Below the pieces are notes generated by a model. The model worked only from the letters and a program-made list of their open reading frames with translations, searched no databases and was not told where the DNA came from. A stretch of DNA of 64,000 bases, from assembly GCA_023053685.1 (NCBI GenBank), contig JALIGW010000021.1, positions 11,495,508 through 11,559,507 on the forward strand. The letters are read 5' to 3'. Source of the DNA: Diadophis punctatus similis. Lineage: Eukaryota > Chordata > Lepidosauria > Squamata > Dipsadidae. The position numbers and the translations under genes were made by a program. This document shows, piece after piece, positions 10,802 through 24,197 of the stretch (positions are counted from its first letter, which is position 1; every line of letters starts with the position of its first letter).

Positions 10802-11032
10802 ATTAGATAGGAGACAGACAAACAGACAGACAAACAAACAAACGATAGAGACAAACAGATAGGCAGATGGTAGGTAGGTGGGTGGGTGGAAAGAGAGAGA
10901 GAGAGAGAGAAGATAGATTATAGATTATAGATTATAGATTATAGATTATAGATTATAGATTATAGATTATAGATTATAGATTATAGATTATAGATTATAG
11001 ATTATAGATTATAGATTATAGATTATAGATAG
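10802..11032. repeat. Compound array ending in a 7-bp repeat (TATAGAT)n
   Basis: GACA/CAAA units (10808-10850), GGTA/GGTG units and a GA run (10891-10908) lead into about 17 head-to-tail copies of the heptamer TATAGAT (about 10912-11030). The heptamer is homogeneous, which suggests recent expansion. Confidence 0.95.
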
Positions 11033-11069
11033 ATGACAGATAGGTAAAAGATAAATGATAGTATAATGG

Positions 11070-11459
11070 AATAACAGAACAAGAGAGTTGTATGGGATCT
11101 TGAAGGTCTTCTATTCCAATCATCTGTTCAAGGAGGAGATGGTTTCAGGCAAATGGTTGTCCAATCTCTTCTTAAAAACTTCCAGTGATGGAACACCCAC
11201 AACTTCTGAAGCAAGTCATTCCACTAATTTGCTTAAGGTACAATAGAGTCATGCCTTACAGAGACTGGGAAGCAAAAGATCTGACTGACTGATTAACTGT
11301 CTTCTTTACTGTTATTTACAATGCCATCCTTGATAAAGAGCTCTGTGTTGTAGGAATGAAGTCCTAATGAGCTAAATAGTCTAAACATCAGATAGTGCCG
11401 GAAAAGATTAGAACTTTTAGAAGCGAGCTTCTTTATGCATGACTCTTACCCGTAGACAG
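11070..11459 (-). repeat. Left arm of a large inverted duplication (contains CR1 3' end)
   Basis: The reverse complement of this stretch matches 12610-13006 almost base for base, differing by a few substitutions and one indel of about 10 bp. The outer 150 bp are a CR1 3' fragment. The inner 240 bp are unique sequence, including CTTTTCCGGCACTATC. The arms are separated by about 1.15 kb. Confidence 0.93.
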
Positions 11460-11494
11460 AGTCCTTTGGGAGTTGGGCGGCATAGAAATATAAA

Positions 11495-12026
<532 letters not shown>

Positions 12027-12047
12027 GAGAGAAGGAATACTGTAGAT

Positions 12048-12150
12048 CAGGTGTGTCACGTGTTGGCCACACCCACCCCTGGTTTAGTGAAGGGGGGAGT
12101 AATGATACATCACATGATGACAACGTGATGTGGCAAGTTTGACACCCATG
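12048..12150. mobile_element. Short hAT-like MITE (CAGGTGTGTC ... GACACCCATG)
   Basis: The ends are imperfect inverted repeats of the same type as the truncated element at 27362. The flanking octamers do not match convincingly, so the boundaries are tentative. Confidence 0.5.
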
Positions 12151-12609
12151 CTTCAGGATAGTTTGTCTCAATTCGATAATCATAACAGCAAATAAATAAA
12201 ATGATTTAATTAAGGACTTCTTAAGAATATTAAGAAAGTTAAGAAAGAACTCAGGGGAAATTTAAGCCTCACCACAGGGATCAGTGCTGTAGGAGGAGAA
12301 CCGTGTTAGTCAACAGTAAAAAAAAAATAAATCAACTTTTAGCAACTTTTCTCATCAACAAATTGGATTAAAAGGTGTGAGCTGCAGCTCACTTCTTCAG
12401 AACAGATGCATTACAACCACCCAGGACACTTCACTGCAAATCTGTTAGTTGGAAAAAGTGCTACCAGACCTTGCGTGACAGGAAGAGAAGTATTCCTCTA
12501 AATTAATACTAAATATCCCCGAGAAAGGATTCTGAGCGTTCAGGAAAACAAGCAGAAATCTGAACAATGTGCCTCTAATTATCTGTGGCCTTGCCCTGAT
12601 ATAAATTAG

Positions 12610-13006
12610 CTGTCTACGGGTAAGAGTCATGCATATAGAAGCTCGCTTCTAAAAGTTCTAATCTTTTCCGGCACTATCTGATGTTTAGACTACTTAGCTC
12701 ATTAGGACTTCATTCCTACAACACAGAGCTCTTTATCAAGGATGGCATTGTAAATAACAGTAAAGAAGACAGTTAATCAGTCAGTCGGGATCTTTTGCTT
12801 CCCAGTCTCTGTAAGGCATGACTCTATTGTACCTTAAGCAAATTAGTGGAATGACTTGCTTCAGAAGTTGTGGGTGTTCCATCACTGGAAGTTTTTAAGA
12901 AGAGATTGGACAACCATTTGCCTGAATTGGTATAGGGTCTCCTCCTTGAACAGATAACTGGAATAGAAGACCTTCAAGATCCCATACAACTCTCTTGTTC
13001 TATTAT
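12610..13006 (+). repeat. Right arm of a large inverted duplication
   Basis: Mirror image of 11070-11459. It starts CTGTCTACGGGTAAGAG, passes CTTTTCCGGCACTATC, and ends in a plus-strand CR1 3' fragment (RRLDNHLPEL-type frame, CAACTCTCTTGTTC). Divergence from the left arm is only a few percent by eye, so the duplication is far younger than the CR1 it carries. Confidence 0.93.
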
Positions 13007-13075
13007 TTGTACCTTAAGCAAATTTTCCACAAACCACATTGATGTTTCTAAATCTTTAAGTCCTTTTAGAGATTT

Positions 13076-13292
13076 CCATCAGAATAGAGCTGGAAGGAAC
13101 CTCAGAGGTCTTCTAGTCCAACTCCCTGCTCAAGCAGGAGACCTTATACCATTTCAGACAAGTGACAGTCCACTCTCTTCTTAAAACCTCCAGTGAGGAA
13201 GCACCCACAAATTCTGGAGGCAAGCTGTTCCACTGGTTAATTGTTCTTACTGTCAGGAAATTTCTTCTTAATTTCAGGTTGATTCTCTCCTT
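13076..13292 (-). mobile_element. CR1 LINE 3' fragment
   Basis: Reverse of the CR1 3' end (GAGCTGGAAGGAACCTCAGAGG, AAACCTCCAGTGAGG, TTCCACTGGTTAATTG). It lies in tandem with the next CR1, which begins with the (GAATA)n array. Confidence 0.88.
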
Positions 13293-13298
13293 AATAAT

Positions 13299-13393
13299 GG
13301 AATGGAATAGAATAGAATAGAATAGAATAGAATAGAATAGAATAGAATAGAATAGAATAGAATAGAATAGAATAGAATAGAATAGAATAGAAT
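13299..13393. repeat. (GAATA)n microsatellite at a CR1 3' end
   Basis: About 19 pentamers lead directly into the CR1 terminus AACAGAGTTGGAAGGG. The same junction occurs at 25443. Reading with the CR1, this is a (TATTC)n tail. Confidence 0.95.
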
Positions 13394-13936
13394 AACAGAG
13401 TTGGAAGGGACCTTGGAGGTCTTCTAGTCCAACCCCCTGCTCAGGCAGGGAACCCTATACCATTTCAGACAAATGGTTGTCCAATCTCTTCTTAAAAACT
13501 TCCAGGGTTGAAGAATTCACAACTTCTGGAGGCCAGATGTTCCACTGGTTAGTTGTTCTGTCAGAGAATTTCTTCTTAGTTCTAGGTTGCCTCTCTCCTT
13601 GATTAGTTTCCATCCATTGCTTCTTGTCCTGCCCTCAGGTGCTTTGGAGAATAGGTTGACCCCCTCTTTTTGGTGGCAACCTTTGAGCTATCGGAACAGT
13701 GCTGTCATGTCACTCGAAGTCCTTCTTTTCATTAAACTGGACATACCCAATTCCAGCAACCGTTCTTCGTATGTCTTAGCCTCCAGTCCCCTAATCATCT
13801 TTGTTGCTCTTCTCTGCACTTTTTCTAGAGTCTCAACATCTTTTTTACATTGTGGTGACCAAAACTGGATGGAATATTCCAAGTGTGGCCTTACCAAGGC
13901 ATTATAAAGTGACATTAACACTAATCTTGATTAGTT
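13394..13936 (-). mobile_element. CR1 LINE 3' half
   Basis: About 540 bp. The minus strand encodes [46 protein letters not shown] and SSLMKRRT, then a broken WKLIKE/INQWN region. It is 5'-truncated where sequence resembling CGTGATCTTG diverges. Confidence 0.92.
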
Positions 13937-13954
13937 TCCATCTATTGTTCATGT

Positions 13955-14092
13955 GATTTTCAAGAAAGCCAAGAAATCTTGGATGGGAAGCAAAATGTCT
14001 TCAAAGAAAAACCAGAAAGTCTAGTTGCCTCTTGAAAAAGCACCTTTGGGACAACTATGACCTGGATGACTGAGAATCCCCATAGACATCTA
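13955..14092 (-). mobile_element. Inverted-repeat family P fragment
   Basis: It contains GGGAAGCAAAATGTCTTC, CAGAAAGTCTAGTTGCC, AAAGCACCTTTGGGACAAC and GACCTGGATGACTGAGAAT, the diagnostic string of family P (24532-26522, 36805, 43013, 53627, 55300). Family P is unclassified. Confidence 0.75.
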
Positions 14093-14512
14093 ACCAGAGT
14101 CCCTTTGTTGAGTTGGGCATTTATAGAACCTGAATGGAGGGATGGATGGATGAATGAATGAATGAATGACATACTTTCAAAAATAATATTTTCAAAAGTC
14201 GTGTTAGAAAGCATGACGTCACAGAAAGAGTAGTAAAATCTTGGAACCAACTTTCAGCAGAGGTAGTGGGTCAATCATCAGAAACTGAATTTAAACATTC
14301 TTGGGATAAACACATGTCCACCATCAGACAAAAATTAAAAAAAATAATACACATAAAATAAATGAAATATAAAATTAATTAATTAATTAACATTAATTTC
14401 AAAGAAAACAACAAACAAACTCAAAGGGGAGACTTGATGGACCAGAAGATCTTCTGGCATCAGTTTTCGATGTTTCTCAGATGCTACTCTCTATTCTCTA
14501 CTTAAACAAGAT

Positions 14513-15576
<1,064 letters not shown>

Positions 15577-15579
15577 TCA

Positions 15580-16190
15580 ATCTATATCTATATGTATTGC
15601 TATTGCAGATATGCAATACTTTCCCACCAAAACCTAATTAATAGATACATCAGAAGGAAGCTATCTATTCTTCATCTTCCAAGTCCTCAGAGCAATTTAT
15701 ATACATGAGAAGAAGAGCTTCCTTGCCTGCAGGTCCATAATGCAAAGGACATGCTAGAGAAAGATTTATTGGGAACAGGAGGAAAGAGGGAGGGGAAAAA
15801 AGCAAGCCAAGCCAACAATTCCTAAAGTTCCCTTTAATCTGAAGAGAGGAAGGACCTGATAATAGGATTTATGGAATTACCCCGGCCTCCTGCAAATCCT
15901 CCTCTGTGCTTCTGATGAAATCCTGGTGTAATCGCTGGAAGATTCTTGCGGAATAACAATGAGGGCCGAGCTGGTGCAGTGGCACCACCGCTTCTCACCT
16001 CTCCCTGCTGCAGAGAAACGTTAGAGCTTCATGAAACTTTCATCTGAAGTGAAAGAGGAAGCAAAGCAAAAGGGACGGGAATGCCTCCGCAGGCAAAGCA
16101 CTTCAAAAAGAAAACATTAGGTTGTTTTAGGGGTTGTTGCTTCATGTTGGGATTTTGCACTTCCAAATGTTATAACTCATTGCATATATA
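15580..16190. other. Unassigned sequence, about 600 bp
   Basis: No gene or repeat was recognised. A moderately GC-rich stretch lies at 15860-16080, without a plausible exon. Confidence 0.5.
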
Positions 16191-16192
16191 TG

Positions 16193-16410
<218 letters not shown>

Positions 16411-16442
16411 ATATATATATATTCCTTACATATATTCCTTCC

Positions 16443-16668
16443 ATACACCAGGACGACTCAACAGAAAAAACATATATAACCCTTTCCTGGTGAAGAGCTG
16501 ATAGGGAAGAGAACCTGGCCTAGAGGTTAAAACTGCTGCCTTACAAGCAGACTGCCCAGGTTCAAATCCCACTAAGGTATGGCTATCTGACGAGAGCAAA
16601 ATAGGTCGAAATAGATCTATAATAGTCTCCCTTTATTGTCATTTATCAGCAAAAAATGTTACACATAC
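16443..16668 (+). mobile_element. tRNA-like retroposon family X, copy 1
   Basis: The leader TACACCAGGACGACTCAACAG and AACCCTTTCCTGGTGAAGAG precede a tRNA-like core: box A-like TGGCCTAGAGGTTAA and box B GGTTCAAATCCC. The tail is ATAGATCTATAATAGTCTCC, then TTTATCAGCAAAAAATG, and it runs into (CA)n. Other copies are at 31811, 31953 and 33863. Having about 90 bp of conserved leader before the tRNA-like part is unusual for a SINE. Confidence 0.75.
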
Positions 16669-16703
16669 ACACACACACACACACTCTACATATACACACA
16701 CAC

Positions 16704-16749
<46 letters not shown>

Positions 16750-16842
16750 ATCTATCCATCTATCTATCTATCCATCCATCCATCTATACATCCATCCATC
16801 CATCCATACATCCATCTATCCATCTATCCGTCCATCCGTATG

Positions 16843-16931
<89 letters not shown>

Positions 16932-16934
16932 GTG
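16668..16934. repeat. Compound array (CA, CTAT, CATC, TATATG)
   Basis: (CA)n, (CTAT)n at about 16707-16748, mixed CTAT/CATC to 16842, then about 14 copies of the hexamer TATATG (16846-16932). Confidence 0.95.
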
Positions 16935-17388
16935 TATACACCACAACACACATACACTTAAAAATCGAAGTGGAAGTGGAAAGAAAGCCACTGTAGGTGA
17001 GACTATGTAATTTTTTCTCCTTAAAATGCCTATCATTTGCTTTATCATCCCTAACCTCTATCCCAAAAGAAATATATATTTAAATTGAGTTTGGAATATG
17101 TCTCCCTTATTTATTTATTTGGAAAACCTATGAAAGGTCCATAAATATAGACTCACCATTTATCCCACTGCAGAGAAAACAAAAATCTGCCTTCCGCATC
17201 TTTAAACAGGTGGTGCAGGATTTTGGCCTAGATATAATATTTGGAATTGGTTTTGAAAAAAGAACAAGAAAAATCCCCAAGAGATGCTATGGCTTTCCTC
17301 TCGAGATTGCCCACAGCATTTTGATTAAATGTTTCATGAGGATGCACCTTTAGCTAGTTGTGGTTTATTGCCAATGATATGAGTTATA

Positions 17389-17431
17389 ACAGATGAAGAG
17401 AGTTGGAAGGGACCTTGGAGATCTTCTAGCC
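17389..17431 (-). mobile_element. CR1 LINE 3' terminus (split by hAT)
   Basis: The reversed CR1 terminus GAGTTGGAAGGGACCTTGG is interrupted at 17432 by a short hAT and continues at 17626. Confidence 0.85.
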
Positions 17432-17625
17432 CAGTGGTTACCAACCAGTGGTCCGTGGACCACTGGTGGTCCATGAGAAAATTTTGGTGGTCCGTAGAAA
17501 ACAAAATTGTATTTTTATATTGCACTAAATACTATTTATCTTAAAAAAAATTCATATTAGTGGTCCGCGGGATTTAAAATTATGAATTTAGTGGTCCCCG
17601 AGGTCCAAAAGTTTGATGACTGCTG
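17432..17625. mobile_element. hAT-type MITE (CAGTGGTTACCAAC terminus), nested in CR1
   Basis: It starts CAGTGGTTACCAACCAGTGG, ends GTTTGATGACTGCTG, and repeats TGGTCCG-type motifs inside. The flanking octamers TTCTAGCC and CTCTAGTC match at 6 of 8. Removing the element restores the CR1 consensus CTTCTAGTCCAACC. Confidence 0.7.
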
Positions 17626-17925
17626 CTCTAGTCCAACCCCCTCCTTAGGCAGGAAACCCCATACCATTTCAGACAAATGGTTATCCAACATCTTCTTAAA
17701 AACGTCCAATGTTGGAGCATTCACAACTTCTGGAGGCAAGTTGTTCCATGGATTAATTGTTCTCACTGTCAGGAAATTTCTCCTTACTTCTAGGTTGCTC
17801 CTCTCCTTGTTTAGTTTCCACCCATTGCTTTTTGTCCTTCAGGTGCTTTGGAGAATAGCTTGACTCCCTCTTCTTTGTGGCAACCCGTGAGATTTTTTCA
17901 TGTAACTAGGCACACACAATTCCAG
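17626..17925 (-). mobile_element. CR1 LINE fragment (rest of the split copy)
   Basis: The minus strand carries RTINPWNNLPPEVVNAPTLD and FKKMLDNHLSEMV, the ORF2 C-terminus. The copy decays beyond 17890. Confidence 0.88.
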
Positions 17926-18455
17926 TTATAGATTAGCCGGCCTGAACAAGTTGCCGTGGCATCCGTCAAACCCATCCAATTATTGTAACAAGAATTAATT
18001 TAGCTCATATTTTAGGTCATAGGGTTATTTGCCCCCTCCCTTTAAATCCATATTTTTGGAAATGTCTCCGTTTTCGTGCATGCTCAAAATTGGCTGTTCA
18101 AAGAACTTGTACCCCATAGCTTTGAGGCACTCTTTTCCTTCGCCAGTAGAGATATGTTTGAAATGAAGAGGCCTCTGTTGATGGAATAGGATTAAGGCTC
18201 AGCATTTAGCGTATCATTCCCTGTATTGTAGAGCTGATCAGCTGCATCACTTGTCATTGTTAGATGCCTGGAGTGCAGTTTTAATAAGAGTTTGGGTTTA
18301 AGTGAAAATTGGAACCCAGGTTGATATGAATTTGAGACGGCAGCAGTAGATTGCCAAGGAGATACTACTCGCATCTGATAAAACATACTAATCCCAGATA
18401 GGTTTCTCATGGAACTGGGGGTGACTAAGTGTACAATAAGCTTTGTACTTTTTTT
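17926..18455. other. Unassigned sequence, about 530 bp
   Basis: No gene or repeat was recognised. Confidence 0.45.
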
Positions 18456-18460
18456 TAAGG

Positions 18461-18896
18461 AAAAGGTGCAAAGAAGAGCAACTAAGATGATTAACAGCCT
18501 GGAGTCAAAAACATATGAAGAACGGTTGCAGGAATTGGATATGGCCAGTCTAGAGAAAAGAAGGACTGTGTAGCATTCTTCCAGTATCTGAGGGGCTTCT
18601 ACAAAGAGGAGGGGGTCAACTTATTTTCCAAAAACACCAGACGACAAGACAAGAAACAGTGGATGGAAACTAATAAGGAGAGAAGCAACTTAGAATTAAG
18701 GAGAAACTTCCTAACACGGAGGACAATTAAACCATTGGAACAGAAGTTGCCTTCAGAAATTGTGGGTGCTTCATCACTGGAGGTTTTAAAGAAGAGACTA
18801 GACAGCTATCTATCTGAAACGGTATGGGGTCTCCTGCTTGGGCAAGGGGTTGGACAAGAAGACCTCCAAGGTCCCTTCCAGCTCTGTTCTGATTGA
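18461..18896 (+). mobile_element. CR1 LINE 3' fragment
   Basis: Plus-strand frames read [37 protein letters not shown] sequence with breaks, then [37 protein letters not shown], ending AAGGTCCCTTCCAGCTCTG. Confidence 0.9.
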
Positions 18897-18957
18897 AGCT
18901 AGTTCTTGACTTTTGATGCAAAAGAATGTTGGAAAGCAAGGTTCTTTTCTGTAGTGG

Positions 18958-19012
18958 TTCATCCATCCATCCATCCATCCATCCATCCATCCATCCATCC
19001 ATCCATACATAC
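18958..19012. repeat. (CATC)n microsatellite
   Basis: About 12 CATC units, then two CATA units. Confidence 0.95.
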
Positions 19013-19080
19013 AGTTTCTATGGTCATCTATCTCAGTCAATGACTCTGAACAGCTTACAATTCACAAAATATATTACAAT

Positions 19081-19302
<222 letters not shown>

Positions 19303-19504
19303 TCTTGGCACATTCAGCACCCTAGGCTTGGTATTTAGGGCCTTATGAAAGGATAACAGGGTTGAGGCCATTCTGATGTTGTGGATGTTGAGTGTTGAGG
19401 CCATTACGAAGGGTGGATGTTCCACAGAGCAGGGAACCCTTCCTTCCTTTTTCTCTCTTTCTTTCTCTCACCCTCTTTCTCTCTCTTCCTCCCTCCCTCC
19501 CCAC

Positions 19505-19507
19505 TTT

Positions 19508-19603
<96 letters not shown>

Positions 19604-19615
19604 TTTCTTTCTTCT
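19505..19615. repeat. (CTTT)n microsatellite
   Basis: About 26 CTTT units following a pyrimidine-rich region (19435-19505). Confidence 0.95.
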
Positions 19616-20046
19616 CAGTAGGTCAATCTGTCTTCCCCTTTTTAGGCAAAACTGTATTCTATTCGAGTTCATCCAAACTACATTAATTGGATTTGGCTTT
19701 ACCAAAATAGGGGTGCCAATTTCGTTGTACAACTGTCAGACTAAAGGCTAGGGTGTATGTGATACTTCTGTGCCTTCTGAACTTTTTGCTATCAGGATGT
19801 AGATAAAGCAGATGTGATAGGTTCTGCACAGAGATAAGAGACAAGCTGGAAATCTTGTAAGATAAAAAGCATGCTTTAGAATACAAATGACCAACATTTA
19901 AAGTTCTTTATTATTTGCTTCTTTTCTATCTATCCCTCTTCTTTGAGGTTGATTTCCTAGTTGCTGTGTTTTTCTCCTGGATAAATAACAGAACCTTTGA
20001 TACTTCTAATACTCCAGTAGAGTTCCAGGTCTCCCATCATAAGTCC

Positions 20047-20225
20047 AGTTGTTCTCACGGTCATGAAATGTCTATTTATTTTTAGGTTGTTCCTCTCCTT
20101 GATTAGTTTCCACCCATCGCTTCTTGTCCTGCCCTCAGGTGCTTTGGAGAATAGTTTGACTCCCTCTTCTTTGTGGCAGCCCCTGAGATATTGGAACAGT
20201 GCTATCATATCTCCCCTAGTCCTTC
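20047..20225 (-). mobile_element. CR1 LINE fragment
   Basis: The minus strand encodes LFSKAPEGRTRSDGWKLIKERNNLKINRHF and MIALFQYLRGCHKEEGVK. It abuts a second CR1 copy at 20232 in the same orientation. Confidence 0.88.
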
Positions 20226-20231
20226 CACCTA

Positions 20232-20630
20232 GATCCCCCTAGATCTTCTAGTCCAATCCCTTGCTCATACCATTTCAGACAAATGGTTGTCCAATCTCTT
20301 CTTAAAAACTTCCAGTGTTGGAGCATTTATAACTTCTGGAGGCAAGCTGTTCCACTGATTAATTGTTCTAACTGTCAGGAAATTTCTCCTTAGTTCTAAG
20401 TTGTTTCTCTCCTTGATTAGTTTCCACCCATCGCTTCTTGTCCTGCCCTCAGGTGCTTTGGATAATAGTTTGACCCCCTCTTCTTTATGGCAGTCCCTGA
20501 GATATTGGGACACTGCTATCATCTAGTTCTTCTTTTCATTAAACATACTCAACTCCTACAACTATTCTTCATATGGTTTAGCCTCCAGCCCTGTGATCAT
20601 CTCAGTTGCTCTTCTCTGCACCCTTTTCCC
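20232..20630 (-). mobile_element. CR1 LINE 3' fragment
   Basis: The minus strand has an open 85-residue stretch (20265-20522) with RNNLELRRNFLTVRTINQWN and SLPPEVINAPTLEVFKK, one of the best-preserved CR1 tails in the window. The terminal microsatellite is absent. Confidence 0.92.
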
Positions 20631-20639
20631 AACCATGAT

Positions 20640-21650
20640 GAGGCAACACAACAAGTCTTGAGAAGATGTTGACATCGGAACAAAATAAATGAGAACAAAA
20701 CTAGTGCTTATTGATAGAAAGGGTTGCAGTGTGTTTTGCAGCAGCTGTTGCAACCACAACCTTATTTCTAACCACCTATTAGAAAACCCACCCTACACAC
20801 TTAATCCCCTTTAAGTGTCGTTAACTGTAAATTTTCCAGAGTTCAAAACAATTGTTCTTCCTACTTTTCCAGAGGTTTACCAGGCTCTGTTGATATAATG
20901 AAATCTACCATTTTTCATTTGATTCCGAGGGCTAGAGGAGATCAAGCTCCCACGGCTCGGAATATAACAGGATTGTATAGTTGAATTGGACCAGAAAATA
21001 ACCTCTTTTCATTTTCCTTTGGTAAGATGATTTCATAAGAGCATTTAGGAACTGTGTCTCCCTGACCCAGACCGATGCAGCTATGACTTTAAGGACTGCC
21101 ATGATGGGACAATCATATTTGTGGAAGAATCTTGGGGTTTCTGTTCAACAATATCACCTGGCAATTGAGTGGATGACATTATCTAAAGAACATGCTGTTT
21201 CTTGGTCCCTTCTCATTCTGTTTGAGCTATACAGGTATTATCAAAATAGCGTTAGACAAGAGAGTTCCTTTCACAGCCATTTTGGAAACCGGTTTAAAGC
21301 AAAATGTTGTTTTCCTTGTTGGCATCCTTTGCAAATGTAACTGTACCCTTGCAACAGCATTACCACATGCCCCAAATGTGCATGGTCCAGGTTGAAATAA
21401 CTGTGGGCCAGATAACATGAAATGTGAACATGGAGCAAAAGGTAATAATAGTTGGTATGCGAATAATTCACTCATTAGATATATGTGCCACTATAGCTGA
21501 ATGAAGAATTAAGCGAGAGAAGTGACATATTTATCTTTTTGGAGGGAGGAAAATGCTTAAGGTTATGTGGTTGAAATTCTTAACAAGACGAGATAGTGAA
21601 TGATTCAAAAAGATTCCAAAATATGCCTATTTGAATCAAAATTAATTCAC
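20640..21650. other. Unassigned sequence, about 1 kb
   Basis: Open frames of 60-85 codons occur but match no family I recognise and lack splice or start context. Confidence 0.45.
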
Positions 21651-21654
21651 CAAT

Positions 21655-21720
21655 GCCTCCCTCCCTCCCTCCCTTCGTTCTTTCTCTCCTTCCCTCCCTA
21701 TTTATTTATTTATTTATTTG
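21655..21720. repeat. CCCT-rich and (TTTA)n simple repeat
   Basis: CTCCCTCC units are followed by (TTTA)5. The TTTA part may be the reversed tail of the adjoining SINE. Confidence 0.8.
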
Positions 21721-21724
21721 TGAG

Positions 21725-21944
21725 ATTTATATACCGCCTCACAGTGCAAGCACTCTCTAAGCGGCTTACACCAGTAAGCAATAGATATTTATATTGCCCC
21801 CAATAATCTGGGTCCTCATTTTACCTACTTAGGAAGGATGGAAGGCTGAGTCAACCTTGAGCCGGTGAGATTTGAACCGCTGACCTGTTCACAGTCAGCA
21901 AAGTGGCCTGCAGTACTGCACTTTAACTGCTGCGCCACCTCGGC
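21725..21944 (-). mobile_element. tRNA-derived SINE, type 1
   Basis: Minus strand: GAGGTGGCGCAGCAGTTAAAG (box A), GCGGTTCAAATCTCACC (box B), GGTTGACTCAGCCTTCC, and the tail with AAGCCGCTTAGAGAG and GCGGTATATAAAT. Confidence 0.87.
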
Positions 21945-22132
21945 CTATGGCTGTATTTAGGGACCAATCACTATTTATCCATATCTGAAATAAACCAGGC
22001 ATTGTCCTTAAATATCTCTAGGCTTGACATAGCCTTGCTATTTTATACAGACCAATTTAGGGCTCTTCCTGTGGACTTTTGAGTTCCTGACTTCCAGCTT
22101 CACTTTTTACTCAGGTAGTACTGGTATGTGAC

Positions 22133-22394
22133 ATGATAATGACATGATAGCAGTCTTCCAATAGTTGAGGGGCTGCCCCAAAGAAGAGGAGGTCAACCTA
22201 TTTTCCAAAGCACCAGAAGCAAGACAAGATGGAAAGTAACCAAGGAGAGAAGCAACCTAGAACTAACTAACAGTGAAAACAAGTAACTTGTAGAACAGCT
22301 TGTGTTCAGTCTCTTAAAAGCCTCACTGGAGGCTTTTAAGAGACTGGACAACCATTTGTCTGAAATGGGATAGGGTCTCCTGCTTGTGCAGGGG
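22133..22394 (+). mobile_element. CR1 LINE fragment (split by solo LTR)
   Basis: Plus-strand CR1 from GACATGATAGCAGTCTTCC to GGTCTCCTGCTTGTGCAGGGG, with an internal short inverted duplication near 22295-22345. It is interrupted by an LTR and its last 46 bp lie at 22723-22768. Confidence 0.85.
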
Positions 22395-22717
22395 TGATGG
22401 AGTGAGAATAAATCTCACAGAGGCAAAATAGATCGTTCTCCCAGAATTCAGACATTAGAAATAAAGCCGGAGTTTAAAAGTCTAATTAAAATATTTATTT
22501 CGGTACAAAAACAATAAAATCTCATTTGTTTACATCTCTGCTATAAAATGTGACTTCCTCAGTCGGAAGCCAGAAGAAGAAGGAAAGAATGGAGTTTCAG
22601 GAATGCACACATGCGTACAAGAACATATCAATCATGTGCTCAGGAATGAACCATTATATTAGATAGGGATGCATCTCCCTGCATATACATACAACAGACA
22701 ATAATCACACCGTGACA
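22395..22717 (-). mobile_element. Solo LTR, copy 1
   Basis: A 323-bp element beginning TGATGGAGTG and ending CACCGTGACA (TG...CA ends), flanked by the 5-bp duplication AGGGG (22390-22394, 22718-22722). Its reverse complement matches the LTR at 51716-52040 over its length. In the orientation with a TATA-like TTTTATA and a later GAAATAAA it lies on the minus strand. No internal retroviral or Gypsy region is present. Class (ERV or Gypsy) is undetermined. Confidence 0.88.
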
Positions 22718-22722
22718 AGGGG

Positions 22723-22768
22723 GTTGGACTAGAAGACCTCCAAGGTCCCTTCCAACTCTGTTATTCTA
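22723..22768 (+). mobile_element. CR1 LINE 3' terminus (rest of split copy)
   Basis: GTTGGACTAGAAGACCTCC to AACTCTGTTATTCT, the conserved CR1 end. It completes the copy at 22133. Confidence 0.88.
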
Positions 22769-22769
22769 C

Positions 22770-24045
22770 ATATCTGTATTTTTTGTTGCTAGATGTAACA
22801 AGAGAGAGAAGAAGGAACTCATTTATGAAGGTTTGCATCTCTGCGAGTTACCAAATATATGCAATATATGTTACCAAATATATGCAATGGGTTAAAAATA
22901 CTTTTAGTATAATGGAAACAAAAACACCATTATTCCCAAGTAATTGGGTGTTCCATATTTATCTAGGACACCTTTGTCCAACCTGCTGTTTTCTTTGTGC
23001 ATTTGCAAGAGAACTGGAGGCGGTGAAGATGAGGAGCACTCACCTTGGGCTTCTATGGAATTTGAGACTTGGCAATTGGCATCCCTGTCAAAGGCTCGTT
23101 TGAGTTATGAGTGACAATGAAAGTAGAAGGCAGAGACCAATTCCCACCCTGAAGGTTTTGAGATACAATGAGGCCAGGACCACAAATCAACGTCAAACCA
23201 GTGTCTGCAAGAATTTTCCAGAGCTAAGATATTCAGTGATGATGAAGATTCATTTGCATTTTTATGGGATGAACATGTCCTAAATTTTCCCTTTTAATGA
23301 ATCCTCACGAAAGAAGGTCTGTATAATAAAACTAAATAAAATCAAATATTAATTTCGTATGGTCAAACCATTTACTCCTCTGTGTTCCTGGGGTAATTTA
23401 TAGAGCTGAGCATCGCCTGAGATCTCTTGCCTTCTCTAATGGATTATATCTTGCATAAATCATAAATTCATTGCCTGCCAGCGTACCAGAAAGTCCAAAA
23501 CACGGCACGCTGCATCTTAGCAGCAAAACTTGTTGGGAAGACAGCAAGCCTCTGATAGCATCTGACATCCCTTCTGCTGCAAAATTCCTTCTGGCATCTA
23601 TCTAATCTTGGTTAAGTGTTATTTGATACCTACACAACTCAGTGGGTCTAGAGGCTCATTAGAAAGTTCATTTTGGAAAGTGAAAGCTTTGGCTTGTCTC
23701 TGTCGAATGGGATGAAGTACATAACTATAAGGAAGGCAACTAATCAGTCAATCAGCACTCTTCTTGAAAAGCCGTAACTTCCCCAAACTTGGATAAGCTG
23801 TCTGCAAACTGCATTGATAGCAATAGATCCCTCTGTAATTTTTGAGCTGCTCAGTATTTAAGTTTTCCCTGTTATTTCGGCAGCCGCTGCCTAAGTCGGA
23901 AAGTTCCTGAATGCCTCAGACAGTATTCAATTAAACATTTGCTGTAAGGGATGAATGCAATCAGTCTGTTTCTAATCCGTGCCATTTTTGTGTGTATTTA
24001 GTTATCAATCCATTCCATTCCATTACGCATGCCAATCTCTGAATC
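22770..24045. other. Unassigned sequence, about 1.3 kb
   Basis: One of the longest stretches without an identified repeat. No exon could be supported. Confidence 0.45.
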
Positions 24046-24057
24046 TTCTTTCCTTTT

Positions 24058-24197
24058 TCTTCTTCTTCTTCTTCTTCTTCTTCTTCTTCTTCTTCTTCTT
24101 CTTCTTCTTCTTCTTCTTCTTCTTCTTCTTCTTCTTCTTCTTCTTCTTCTTCTTCTTCTTCTTCTTCTTCTTCTTCTTCTTCTTCTTCTTCTTCTTC
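24058..24197. repeat. (CTT)n trinucleotide array
   Basis: About 46 uninterrupted TTC/CTT units. Poly-Phe, poly-Leu, poly-Lys and poly-Arg frames here are artefacts. Confidence 0.97.

Noticed and set aside
20982..21475. Short frames near 21.1-21.5 kb as exons
   Set aside because: Frames on both strands overlap, without splice-site context or a recognisable protein. I could not support a gene.
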